From Hofstenia miamia (lineage: Eukaryota; Xenacoelomorpha; Acoela), in assembly GCA_004352715.1 (NCBI GenBank), contig SCFE01000031.1, positions 1,065,960-1,129,959 of the forward strand: a DNA stretch of 64,000 nt, written 5' to 3'. Each line of letters starts with the position of its first letter. Position 1 is the first letter of the stretch. Positions 1 through 10,962 of the stretch are shown here, one piece after another. The notes beneath the pieces were generated by a model, which saw only the letters and a list, made by a program, of their open reading frames with translations, was not told the DNA's origin and did no database searches. Made by a program: the position numbers and the translations under genes.

Positions 1-3000
1 ACTTTTAGGAATACAAATAATTGATAATAGGCTCCATTTTTCATTTTGTGTTATGCAATTTTGAAAATTAGTTAAATGTTGTAAAAATTAGACGTTTTTA
101 ACTAATTTCAAAATAATAGCCACAGGCATTACCTAAAAAATAATAGATACATTAGTAAGAAGTAATTACAAATATGTATGATTTTTATTCAACATTAGTC
201 TCTGGCAAAGAAAATTGAATTTTTTAAGTAGTCCATTGAACAATGTTTATTATTTAAGTGCAAGAGACAAGTGAAACCCTACAAAAGCGTTCCACATCAC
301 CAGTTTATTCAAAATATGTCAGTTTGTTAGCATTTTTAATGTATAAATAGCATATGCAATGAAGCAATTTATTTAGAAAATATATTGTATATCGGCAAGA
401 AACATTTGGCATGTGTCTTTGCACTTTTGGGCTAACTGGGCTCGCATTTTCTGATCGAAACTTTAACCGTTGTCTACTACGCCATAATATGGTTTACGAA
501 GAGTGTCCTGTATTTTTTTGAAAATTCATACGAAAGAATCATTTGCACATATCATAATCATGATTATGCCACTACAAAGAATAAATGGACCGTTTTATGA
601 CAAGATTTTTGCGCTATTCAGTAATGTAATTGTAACTGCATTTGGATTAAATTGCATATATTGTTAAGTAATAGTCAGCTTTCTTAATATCCTCCTATTT
701 TTTCGGCTCATCTTTTCCAATCAGCGGCTTAAGTCCGGAATTTCCTTGCTCAACTTTGCCCTGCCCTCCATGCCTTGTCCTTCCCTGCCTCGCACCACCT
801 CGCCCAATATATAATATAAATTTAAAAAATTTAAAAATCAGAAGATTAGATACCCTAAATAATATGTTAATATCTGTTACAAACTGTAGATGTAGAAACA
901 CGTAATTAACTAGTAGTGCATTAGTCAAGGGATATTATTATAATTTTTTCTAAAAGCCTAAATTAATCATTAGATTGTTCTTAATAATTTATGGAAAATG
1001 TGAACTCCAGTGGCGAAATATTAATTTTTCAACCATAAAATCTCAATAAATCGTAATCAATTAAATTTTATAGAAGAACTTAATAAATAATTGATACAGA
1101 AGCATCAACATCTGCTACTATTAAAATGACACATCGTTTTATAAAGATAACGTTAATTCATATTGCATTTATTTATCATCATATTAAAAACAAATTTATC
1201 ATAAAACATAGGAATGAAAAAAAACCATTTAAGCGGGTATAGTACAGGCAGGTAAAAAGCAGGGGTGTGGCTAGGGGAGGGCCAGGGGCCATGACCTTTC
1301 CTGTTGGACCACTGGATCCCCCTTCCTCTTGGCATCCTGGATACAAAACTCGATAGTATTAATTCTAATATTCTGTAACTAAGTTAGAGTGAATATATTT
1401 TAGTTGAAATATATAAAATACTAATGCCATTCTATTTAAATATTCAATGAAAAAGTGTGAAACTATTTCATACGAGTAAAACTATGATTAATTTGTTGAA
1501 CTTTGCGGGCCACGGCCCCTTTAAATTTCAAATTCAAGCCACGGATACTAATATCATATTTATGGATGAAATTGTCGGCTGGTTACAATTATTGTTAACA
1601 TTGAACATGAATATTTATATTCTGACACTCAAATATTCTTAAAATCAAATTTTGTGATATCGTATAAGAATAGGCCTTAATACATTCTACGGAAGGAACA
1701 AAGCCCATAGTAGCAATTACGTTTGACCGACAAACAAGGAACATCGCAAGAGTGATATTATGCAAATGAAATCTAATCATTTCGACTAATCATTGTTGGG
1801 TAGTTATTTTCGATATCGGACTTTTAATATTTCTGAGTATTTTCTCATATAATTATATATGTATGGATTTCGTTGAGAAAATAGAAATTCAGGTCACTAT
1901 AACTTAAATTTCTTACTGTGCACATCAGAGGTCTAGTGAACCAAGACAACTAATGATGAAATGCTGAAGATTTTCGCTATTGGCTGAGAATAGTCATGGT
2001 TACGGGTGAACGCTGCAAGTTTATTTTTGAGGCCATTGGCTTTGATACCTGCCTGTAATTTAGTAGTAATAAAATCAAATTATGTTTGCAATTAACTAAT
2101 GGCATATTTGGTAATAGAAACTTATGAAAAAAGTTCTTATACCCTAGATGCGAAGAGTGACGTATTAGAAAGAAATATAATTGCATATAGTACTATGGAA
2201 CGTAAATAAATTTAAGTATACATTCATTGGTAGTAATATTTACGATGATTTCTTGAAAGTTAAAAGGCATCATAGGATTTGAATTCAAACATAAACTTTG
2301 ATCAATGGGTACTCGTTACAATTTTGCTTTCAGTGTTTACAATGCGAACTACTTGTAGTCCCTGCTTGCAAACGTATACGTTTCTTTTTGCATTGGCTTA
2401 GCCTGGTTGACCATTTTTCCAAGTAATGATTGATGGAAATGACAGTAAAAGGCAATAAACTTAGAACCATTAAAATTCCAAATCGCCAGTATAAAGAGAA
2501 TTAAGTAAAAAGTTTAATATTTATGAACATGCAATACAAAAATTTACTACGATTATCAAAAAACATTTGAAAGAGGTACGATAGAAAGTAACACTAGTTC
2601 TATGATGTTCTGTTGCCATTAATGTAAACGAAAACGAGTTCAAGTTTATATAATTATATCTATTTCTAATTCATTTGCTGGAATACAAAACAGAAATTCA
2701 CGTATACAGATTTAAAATACAGAAATTACACGATTATTCATTATGATGTTTTCGTTTGCTATTATTTATAAATTTGAATGTATAGTATGACAAATTATTT
2801 TTGTATAAATTCTTTAAATTTATTGAAATTTGATACTTTATTAATTTTAAGACAAAATATATGGCATAAATCAATTGTAAAATTCATTTTAAATTCTTCT
2901 AATTTTTCTATGTAAATTATATTTAGATTGTCTCCACAAGTGCAAGAAGCAGTTCAACCTAAAATTATTCTAAGGATTCACTGATTTTTTGTAATCATTT

Positions 3001-3777
3001 TGTTGAGCATAATATGCAATTTTCTGGAATTCAACTAAATATTGCTATATATTAATAATGAAACAGGGTATTGAACGCTTTATATTAATAATCGTTATGA
3101 AGATAAAATCCAAATAATGACATAAGTACATGGAGTTAATATTAGAAGCATAGCTTAGTTGTAGCTCAGTTATATATATACATATATATATATATAAAAT
3201 TAAATTTATTCATAGCTTTTATAATTTTAGGAAGCTGTTTTCTCAAACTGTGTAAAGGAAATGTTCAATTCCTGTGAATGGATTTGGATGTGAAGTTTTA
3301 AAGAAAGCATTAATTATGAAGGACTTCAGGTGCATCAAAAGCACTCCCTTGTTGATCATATAAAACATTTATCCCAGAAACAATATTGTAAACACGATTC
3401 AAGTAGAATTTTATATACATTATTTCAAATGCAGCAGGTATTTTAACCTTCAATTTATGCTGATTTGGCGAAGGGATTTAAAACTTGTTAATAATTTGAG
3501 GATTTCTTTGATAACTATATCAAGTGAAAATCCAGCTACATGAAGTTAAACTGAATATTAAAAACATTCTGTGAGGAACAGACATTAAAGATTGTCCAAA
3601 ACAACTAACACATAGAAAATTGTATTTTATACTTTTGCTAGTTTACAATTTTAACTGCGTTTACTTCGATTCCTTTTCTAAATGTTGACGCCTAGAAAAC
3701 TTAGTATAAAAGAACTTCAACATAAACCGAAAGCTTAGGAATATATTACATTCACTGAGATAATTTAAAAGTTACTA
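1..3777. other. AT-rich stretch without recognisable genes
   Basis: I see no convincing coding exon, RNA gene or complete mobile element here. The only compositional breaks are two short GC-richer patches, at about 700-810 and 1255-1335. The second contains runs such as GGGGTGTGGCTAGGGG, resembling the G-rich patch at 6852-6890, so both may be debris of one dispersed repeat family. A short (TA)n run lies near 3170-3198. Confidence 0.5.
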
Positions 3778-4391
3778 CAGTCAAACCTCGACTTAGCACA
3801 TTTCCTCGGGACCGTAGCAACAAGTACCCATTTTGATTACTACCCCATTTCAAACACCAAAAATTCAAAATGCATTCTAATGAACTTTATTAAGAAGAAA
3901 AATATTCCACAAATGGATGCAGTTTCAAAGCGTTTTGTGCAATGATTGCAATAGTGTCACCAAAATAATCAAGTATTTTGATTTCAACTTGATTTCGATT
4001 CTAAGAAATTGTTATAGTTTTGAATATGGGTTCTTGTTTGTTATTTTAAGTATTTCATCCATATTGCACTCACTTTTTCATTTCCTTCAATAGTGAAATC
4101 ACCGTTTTCTAAGTTACCGATCTTCTTATGCATAATAAATTCCTTCAATATCACTGTTGATTGAAGTCTCAAGTCTCACCTTTGAAAGCAGTTCTTGAAG
4201 CTATCACTAGATACTTCTATCGTAATGTTTTCAACAAATGCACTTTCAATAAGATATTGAAATTCCCAGGAATGTGGTCGCATGTCAAAGATTGTAAGCA
4301 CAATTTATAAGCCACATAGTTTCAATGCATATAGTGGCAAAGTTGAGAAAGTTTTTAATAACCTCGCTAAAATTGACTAATTAAGTCATTT

Positions 4392-6043
4392 CAGAGATGG
4401 AATTGGATCGGATCTCGGATCGGATCTACATTTTAAAAAAATTTCGGATCTGCTTCGGATTCAAAAAATTTTAATAATTGTGTATTTTGTACATTTTAAA
4501 CATTGAACACATTGAATGCGACTTTAAGTGCGTTAATAATCTCAATCTAAATGAAATTTTGTAATTGAATTTCATTGATGATACAACAGATTCCGTGTTA
4601 TTAACAACTAATAAAGTGGTGACGAATATTTCAACTCTGAAAATGCGCTTCATGTTAGCCAACGCATAAAGATAAAATTGTAAAGCAACCAAAAATATTT
4701 GTTGGTATGAACTTGCAAGTGGGAAAAGCAGAAGCAAGTGGAATGCCTTAGTTGCTGCAAACACCACCAAAATTTAATGCTACTTATATAATTTGGGATG
4801 CTTTACAATCAAAAAGTCCCATGCAAGATGCACTATAAGCAATTTGCAATGCCAAGATCAATTTAGTTTTCGGAAGGTTCGTGATTATTATAATCACTAA
4901 TATAAATATTTTTATAGAGTCATACCTTTGGCATAGCAATAATAATGTAATTATTTATTTAGTATTGCTTTTATATAATTTAAAATTTGAAATCCAATCT
5001 AGTATCCAATTTCAATAAAAAGTAAAATTCAAAATTTATATTTAAATCTCAAATTTTGATTAAAAAATGAATTTTTTATCACGGATTTTAATACACTCTA
5101 CTACAATTTTTTTTAATGTCTTGCAATGTATGTTCTGGATTTGTTTTTTAATTTGCCAGTGTTTAATGCTATTCTTGTTTTCATCTCCTGAGAAGCAATT
5201 TTGAAGTAAGTTTTATCTTTGTCGAGAAAACTTCAAATTTCAATTCATAATTCATTGTATCATTGCAAAATGGTGATTTTTGGATTTGGAGATAATAAAA
5301 TTAATGGGGCGATGATACCATAAGAACCACAACTACATTTATTAAAACGATATAAATATGATTATAGTTGATGGCAATTTAGGAATTTGATTACTACAAA
5401 GCTGACAAATAAGCAAAGAAATGAATTTGTTGGAGTTTTGGTGGAGCAGTTATCAATTTTCACACATAATCAAAGTCACGTCATTCAGAAAAGGATTTGC
5501 TTGGCTTGTGGGTGGACAATTACAGATAAAAGAAGCAATGTATTTCGAATATAGATAGACATTGGCCACCTTAGGATCATTGACAAAAATATTCCTTGAA
5601 TTTTTTGGCTTGCTTAACCAAAATTTACTGTGTTAGATTGTAGTACTAGAAGAACATTTGATACTATTGTAATGTTTCATAATTTAACATTGCTTTTTCA
5701 ACACATTGCTTACTAAGTTATATAGAATTCGCTACATTTGAGTGTTGATTTGCATGCAATATTTCGTAATTCGCATCATTTTTCAATACCCCTGTCCAAG
5801 CCCGTCCTCTCCGATACATTGTATATGTCGATTTTTGATTTTTTGATCTCTTGACAGTGCTGAAGCACTTAAAAGTTTCTATTCAAATTTGAAAAAACAT
5901 AAATATATTTTAAGTCCGTTTCGAATCGAAAATTAAAACTCTTTTAAAATTCGGATCGGATCGGATCGGATCGGATCCGGATCATGAAGCTTCGGACCTG
6001 GATCGGATCGGATCCTAAAATGTTGGATCCGATTCCATCTCTG
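4392..6043. mobile_element. hAT-like DNA transposon with perfect 8-base target duplication
   Basis: The ends are inverted repeats: CAGAGATGGAATTGGATC on the left and, on the minus strand at the right, CAGAGATGGAATCGGATC. The same octamer AGTCATTT flanks both sides (4384-4391 and 6044-6051); 8-base duplications are the hallmark of hAT transposition. The 1652-base interior is AT-rich. The longest minus-strand frame (4471-4770, 99 codons) has no hAT motif I can defend, so the copy is either non-autonomous or badly decayed. It inserted into an older pogo/Tigger-like element, which gives a relative age order. Confidence 0.8.
5951..6034. repeat. GGATC-rich subterminal repeats of the hAT-like element
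   Basis: Short tandem and scattered copies of TCGGATCGGATC lie just inside the right terminus; a weaker mirrored set lies inside the left terminus (about 4404-4462). Short subterminal repeats like these are often transposase-binding sites in hAT elements; that role here is inference. Confidence 0.6.
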
Positions 6044-6248
6044 AGTCATTTAGATTTTTTCAGTACGCAATTTGGAATGTATGTTTTAATAATTGTGCTT
6101 TCATTGAGTATATTGGCATTTTAAGCTACCCTATTTTGAATAACATCAAGGGTCATTTTATTAAACAGGTCAAGGGCGTAATATTTAACTACCTTATTTT
6201 GAGTATTATGCTATTTTGATAATATACCCAACTTTAGGTTCGACTGTA

Positions 6249-7687
6249 AAAGGCTTTCTGCTATTTTATGTAAAACTTAAAAGATTATTCACCTTAACAC
6301 TTTATGAATTTATATTATGGAACTAATAACAACAGCAAACATAGAAATTATAACGTACATTGCTACAGTTTCAAGTTATAGTTAGAGGCAGAATAATGGA
6401 CTGCACATTCAGGGGAAGATGTTATCACGTTAACAGAGGAAGATTTGGTTGTCTCCATAATATGCGAAGAGCAATGTCGACGAGATTTGCTGCTGTTTTC
6501 ACCAATGTAGTTAAAATTATAATACGTAAGAATTCGTATTATATGCCAATTATTAAATACTCTGAAAAATACGCAAAATATGTGGCACACTTCAATCTTA
6601 GTTTATAGTGCTTCAATTTCGGTAGGTACACAGTTCCAATATCTGTGAATAGGATTAATGTTTCAAAAACTTTCACGAAATTTTTGTATTATATTGTTTG
6701 TTTGTTGTTTTTGCATGTACAAGGGCATAGCTGATTGTAAGGTGTAATGAATGGATTATCTTAAAATGTTTTTAGATATTTTGCCTATTTTTGGCTAATG
6801 TAATTAAATTACAATTTTTACCTACCAGTAATTTCAAATACATATTACATGCAGTGGCGTCAAACCTGGGGGGGGCTAGGGGACTTAAGCCTCTCTGTTC
6901 TTTGAAAACCAAAATTTTTGCATATAATAAATTAAATTATTACCTGAATTTTTCATTTTATTTTTCCTGTTAATACATTGAAAAAGTAATTATTATATTT
7001 GCATGAAAATTTCTTACCAATACGATTTTTGTAAAAACTAGACTTTTGTCATTATCACATCAAGAAATGTACTGCATTCTCTCAGATTTGAATAAGGTGA
7101 TCAGTATCTTTCTCTAAGTTTTTTTACTTTGTTGAAATGAGCAATATTTTGGTTCATGACAACTGTTGCAGAATTTTATATGTGAGATTGAGAATTTTAA
7201 TTATTCAAAGTGATTATTTACAAATATATATTAGCTTTTTTTGACATCTTAATACGCATGATGTTACGTATAAATTTAGATTTTAAAACTGAAAAATTAT
7301 GAAAAAATCCTGTAAACAGAATTATTGCGCCAGATTCCGCCCTGAAAACCACTGCTTTTGCAAAAAATCATTTTCCAAGGCGCATGACTCGCATACATTA
7401 GAAAACCTGCATTTGTTTGGATTTTTAGAAAATATCTTACACATTACTAAATTCATGTTAGACTTGTTTCTAGTAGCTTGAACAATAAAATATAAGTAAA
7501 ATACATGTAAATTGTGACAATCAATGAAGTGCCAGTAACTTAGTAAATATAATGTAATACCAGTAAATGTTTATTTGAATTTATTGTACATTCAGTTTTA
7601 AATAAAATTGTTAGAACATAGATTGTTTTCTGTTATGTTGGTAAAATATTGAAAATCTTACATGGTTGCAAAGAGATATCCATATAC
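6249..7687. other. AT-rich stretch with repeat debris
   Basis: No gene recognised. At 6852 a CAGTGGCG end is followed by a G-rich run, resembling one terminus of some hAT-type elements, but I found no partner end. About 45 bases at 6723-6772 (GGCATAG, GATTG, then TTATCTTAA) recur at 12052-12096 with a few differences, so this is a dispersed repeat. Confidence 0.45.
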
Positions 7688-8087
7688 AAGAATCCACCTG
7701 AATTTGATCCTGATGGCAGTACGACATATACTCAATGGAAGAGGGATCTTTTGCTTTGGAACATTGTTACTGAATTACCGAAAGACAAATGTGCTGTTGT
7801 GGTTGCGTAGCATTGAAAAACGATGCCAAGAACATTGTGTCGACAATTAGCACTGCAGAACTAAATCTGATTCAGCCTTAGATCGACTATTAAGAAAATT
7901 GGATGAAACATTCAAGCCCTCAGAAAAATTAGAAGCTTATCAGGTATTTTTGGATTTCAAGCATTGTTTAAGGAAGACTGCACAAACGGTAAAAGATTTT
8001 ATTATTAATTTCCGATTGTGAACGTAAGGTGATTTTGGCGTCGACTAGTTTAAATTTTGCTGATATCAAAAATGCTCTTTTGCAATT

Positions 8088-8510
8088 TAATACAAGTTTT
8101 GACCTAGGGTTAAATGAATCTGGGTCAAATAATAGGGAAACATATGCTGAAGTAAACGTGGAACCTGTTATTAACAAGACAGCTAACACTGTTTTGGGCG
8201 ATAAACATTTACANGTCGATGTGGACTATTTCATTCGGTTGCGTAGCGATTATCTTCTCCAGAGGCGCTCTCTGTATTGGGAATCTTTGACTATTGTGTA
8301 GTAGACACGTGGTACATTTATTGATGATGTCTTCAATTACCTTTCTGACTGCTGTTGTTATGAATCGTTCGTNNNNNNNNNNNNTAATACAAGTTTTGAC
8401 CTAGGGTTAAATGAATCTGGGTCAAATAATAGGGAAACATATGCTGAAGTAAACGTGGAACCTGTTATTAACAAGACAGCTAACACTGTTTTGGGCGATA
8501 AACATTTACA
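8088..8510. repeat. assembly join: 126-base exact duplication around N characters
   Basis: Bases 8088-8213 and 8385-8510 are identical. The first copy ends at a single N (8214) and the second begins after twelve Ns (8373-8384). The gag frame continues naturally from the first copy into sequence after the second. This pattern indicates a misjoined overlap with an unrelated 158-base piece in between, not a real tandem duplication. Confidence 0.85.
8215..8372 (-). pseudogene. orphan retroelement integrase fragment between two N joins
   Basis: On the minus strand this 158-base piece is open throughout, from ERFITTAVRK through INKCTTCLLH to NEIVHID. CxxC followed by a proline/APLE segment and then VHID is the classic junction between the H2C2 zinc finger and catalytic core of LTR-retrotransposon integrases; the final D would be the first catalytic aspartate. 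It lies opposite in strand to the surrounding element and is bounded by Ns, so it probably comes from another element copy placed here by the assembler. Confidence 0.7.
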
Positions 8511-8794
8511 AGCTTTAATGTCTCGAAATAGTCGATATCACAATGATCGCGATATTGGTAATACTCAAAAGGCGCGAAATTTTGCAAGGGGTAAAATTTT
8601 AGCTTAGCAGGACCTCGTGTTTTAAGACCCTGTCACATATGTGGTGCAATAGATCATTGGGCAAGAGAATGCAAAAACAACAAAAAGACCTCACACTTTT
8701 TACTGGTGATAGTTCAAAAAATATTCAAAGTGATGAGTAAATTCTCTTTACTTGCTTTACTGCTTATGTAACGCGCAATTCAACATTTGATAAT

Positions 8795-9130
8795 GTGGGT
8801 ATTATAGATATAGATACAGCATGTACCCTAACAGTTGCAGGCAATTCATGGCTAGAAAATTACTTGTGTTGTAAAATTGATATTAAACACATCAAACAGA
8901 GTAAGTCAACCTCTAAATTTATTTTTGGCGATGGAACTCGACAGCAGGCATTATACCAAGCACATTTGCCAATAAGAGTTTTGGGCAACACCGATTTTTA
9001 TCTGTACAAGTTATTGCAGGTGGACTACCACTTTTATTGTCTAAAATGACATTGAAGAAAACGGGAGCATTAATTGATATGACAAATTCAAAAATTACCA
9101 TTGAAGGAAACACAATTGATTTAATTGAAA
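8795..9130 (+). pseudogene. retrotransposon aspartic protease, frameshifted
   Basis: The segment starts GIIDIDTACTLTVAGNSW. D-T-A in a hydrophobic context (IDTACT) matches the catalytic DTG/DSG loop of retroviral-type aspartic proteases in the variant seen in Gmr1-like elements. FIFGDGTRQ and PIRVLG follow as likely core strands. A one-base shift near 9010-9037 moves the reading into the next frame, where PLLLSKMTLKKTGALID continues the domain, resembling the C-terminal half of the fold. In an intact element it would cut the Gag-Pol polyprotein. It directly precedes the integrase. Confidence 0.6.
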
Positions 9131-9229
9131 CTCCAACGGGACACTTAGCTATTTTGTTATGTCCTGATCAGGAACTTCTGTCTTTAAAGGGTATGTATAC
9201 AATTTTGGCAGTGAAGCATTCAAAACTAA

Positions 9230-9835
9230 ATCATACTGAACTAAGAAAATTCATATTCATTTTGGACATTGCAGTGAAATTCGCATGATACTTTTCCTCA
9301 AAAATTCAAATTGTAATTTTGATATTAATTTAGTTAAAATCGCATGTAAAATTTGTGAAATTTGTAAAAGAAATAGACAGCCAATGCCACAATCTCTTGT
9401 TTCGCTTCCTTTATCCTCTGAGTTTAATCAAGTTATTGTAATTGATTTGTTCTGGCTGGATCTCAATGAGTTTGGCAAAAAGAGTACATGGGTTGTTCAC
9501 AGAATTGACACTTTTTCACGCTTTAATATGTGTATACATATAAACAATAGAAGTACAGAATGCGTACAATATGCAATTTTAAATAAATGGGAAACTGTTT
9601 GGATCCCCCTACAAAATTTTAGAGGACAATGGTGAATTTTCGAGCAATAGTTTTACTAATATGTGCGAAAACCTAAGCATTCACCACGCTGCAGTCGCTC
9701 CTTACTCACCATTTTCTAATGGTATTGTTGAGCGGCACAATAAAGCAATCAAGGAGACTTTTTTCCGCACTTTATTAGAGGAACCTTCCGCATCCGTTGA
9801 ACAAATCATCAAATTAATTATTAATGAAAAGTGAG
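9230..9835 (+). pseudogene. retrotransposon integrase, HHCC finger and D,D,E core, frameshifted
   Basis: The N-terminal HHCC finger is readable as HIHFGHCSEIR (about 9250-9285), then CKICEICKRN. The catalytic core follows: IVIDLFWLD carries the first aspartate (about 9440), LEDNGEFSS the second (about 9620-9645), and PYSPFSNGIVERHNKAI the glutamate (about 9700-9750). A frameshift near 9620 separates the first aspartate from the other two, and another lies near 9285. The integrase would insert the element cDNA. Reading stops around 9835 without the C-terminal domain or any following RT. All three catalytic residues survive, but not in one frame. Confidence 0.75.
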
Positions 9836-10843
9836 AAAGATTAAAAACTTTATCCACAAGGCCAAAAGAGTTTTGTTCAGTGATTATTCTTAAATAGTTT
9901 GCTGTTTTTGTAAATAAAATACACTGTTTCCCATATTTTCAAACACTTTTCTCCAAGCCTATTAGGAAATTTGCAAAATGGTAGTAAATGTGCACACATG
10001 AAATGGGGAAAAGTTAAATAATTGAAAACTTATGTGGCATAATTAAAGAATTGTAAACAAATTTGAATCTACAAACAGGTACATGCCGATTGTTTAATTG
10101 TTTATGCAATACTATTATAAATATGGTGAAATGGATTGTTGTTGATGAATTTACTTCATTAGATTTCTTATATTGTATTATCAGTTTTGATTATATATGA
10201 CAACAGAAAGCTAAACGTCTGAGCACACGAGTAGTACCCGGTGGTCCCCAGATTTGACTAAAGAGATTCTTGGAGAGGACGCAAATTCAACTATTCACAG
10301 TGCGGTGTGTCTGGTAGCCGGGACTTCCATCATTTGTTCTTAGGTTAAGTCTACATGCAGGTGTTTTTATTTCGTAGCTTTCCATCTGATATCATTCGCT
10401 ATAATAACTCATGTCGTCAAATAGCTGGACAGCTACCCTTAGGCTAACTCTTTTTAGATCCAAATTGCTAAGGTGTTATAATAAGCTTTATTACACATAT
10501 GAGGTGCCTATGAGCCCCGAATTATATTACATATTGTTTATTGTAATAATTGTCATATTAGACAGTGTTATTTGTGACCTTCAATTATGACAGATAAGCT
10601 TCCAGTTTCTGCTGACCGTATTGATTGTTCACATGTATTCAGGATTTAGTTATCTATTTATACATGCAGAGCTATCTATATGTAAGATTTATAATAAGCT
10701 AATGCATCATGGTTTCGAACTTCATTTATTGCTACTATCGGTAATAACAAGAACAATCAATACACTAAATTGCTAGCGAATTACAACACACAATCATGCA
10801 ATCACTGAGAACAAATCTCTACACCATGAGCTTTGTTTGTGAG
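9836..10843. other. stretch without recognisable features
   Basis: Mixed AT-rich sequence with a slightly GC-richer patch at about 10210-10330. I see no coding exon, terminal repeat or RNA gene I can support. It may include decayed 3' parts of the Gmr1-like remnant. Confidence 0.4.
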
Positions 10844-10953
10844 TCACAGTCTTTTCCACGGTAACTGGGGATCCTTTACCATCCCACGTTCCTTCTTGAG
10901 TTGCAGTGCTTGGCGTCGGGTTTTGACCCTAATAACATCTTGCTGCTTTTGAC
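10844..10953 (-). CDS. candidate terminal coding exon of an unidentified host gene
   Basis: On the minus strand a good acceptor (CTTGTTTAG) at 10954-10962 precedes a 110-base open segment: two bases, then 35 codons and a TGA at 10844-10846. The peptide is basic and helical-looking, with QKQQDVIRVKTRRQALQLKK, then ERGMVKDPQLPWKRL at the C-terminus. Composition is clearly richer in GC than the surroundings and codon choice is varied, as in real exons. I do not recognise the protein, and I could not find the upstream exons (they would lie at higher coordinates). It could also be an exapted or decayed mobile-element fragment. Confidence 0.35.
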
Positions 10954-10962
10954 CTAAACAAG

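Larger units (their letters stand above)
3778..6246. mobile_element. pogo/Tigger-like DNA transposon remnant, split by a nested hAT-like element
   Basis: The left end reads CAGTCAAACCTCGACTTAG (3778 on) and the right end, read on the minus strand, begins CAGTCGAACCTAAAGTTG (6246 inward). Ends starting CAGTCAAACCTCG are typical of pogo/Tigger elements of the Tc1/mariner superfamily. A TA dinucleotide, their usual target duplication, flanks each side (3776-3777 and 6247-6248). Without the nested insertion at 4392-6043 and its duplicated target, the element would be only about 0.8 kb, so it is probably non-autonomous or internally deleted. I see no readable transposase. The superfamily call rests on the ends and target site alone. 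Confidence 0.6.
7688..8690 (+). pseudogene. retrotransposon gag, frameshifted, with CCHC zinc knuckle
   Basis: The readable start is KNPPEFDPDG, followed by a capsid-like segment (YTQWKRDLLLW, then LPKDK) and, after frameshifts near 7810 and 8020, a matrix of helical residues ending in RNFARG. A nucleic-acid-binding CCHC knuckle, CHICGAIDHWAREC, lies at 8631-8672. Gag would form the particle that packages element RNA. The frame is broken at several points, and the stretch 8088-8510 is further confused by an assembly join that repeats 126 bases. No start codon can be chosen with confidence because the 5' end is degraded. Function is lost; family placement follows the neighbouring protease and integrase. 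Confidence 0.7.
7688..9835 (+). mobile_element. Gmr1-like retrotransposon remnant (gag, protease, integrase order)
   Basis: Gag with a CCHC knuckle, an aspartic protease and an integrase lie in that order on the plus strand, each broken by frameshifts. The gap between protease (ends about 9130) and integrase zinc finger (starts about 9250) is too short for a reverse transcriptase. Order gag-PR-IN is copia-like, but the gag and protease (DTACT motif rather than DTGA or DSG) look like the Gmr1-like group, Ty3-related elements known for copia-like domain order. No reverse transcriptase or LTR is recognisable downstream, so the copy is truncated. An alternative is an ordinary Ty3 element with a deleted RT. 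Confidence 0.6.

Noticed and set aside
4471-4770. 99-codon minus-strand frame inside the hAT-like element
   Set aside because: No transposase motif I can defend; the pattern looks like AT-rich chance reading or a heavily decayed remnant.
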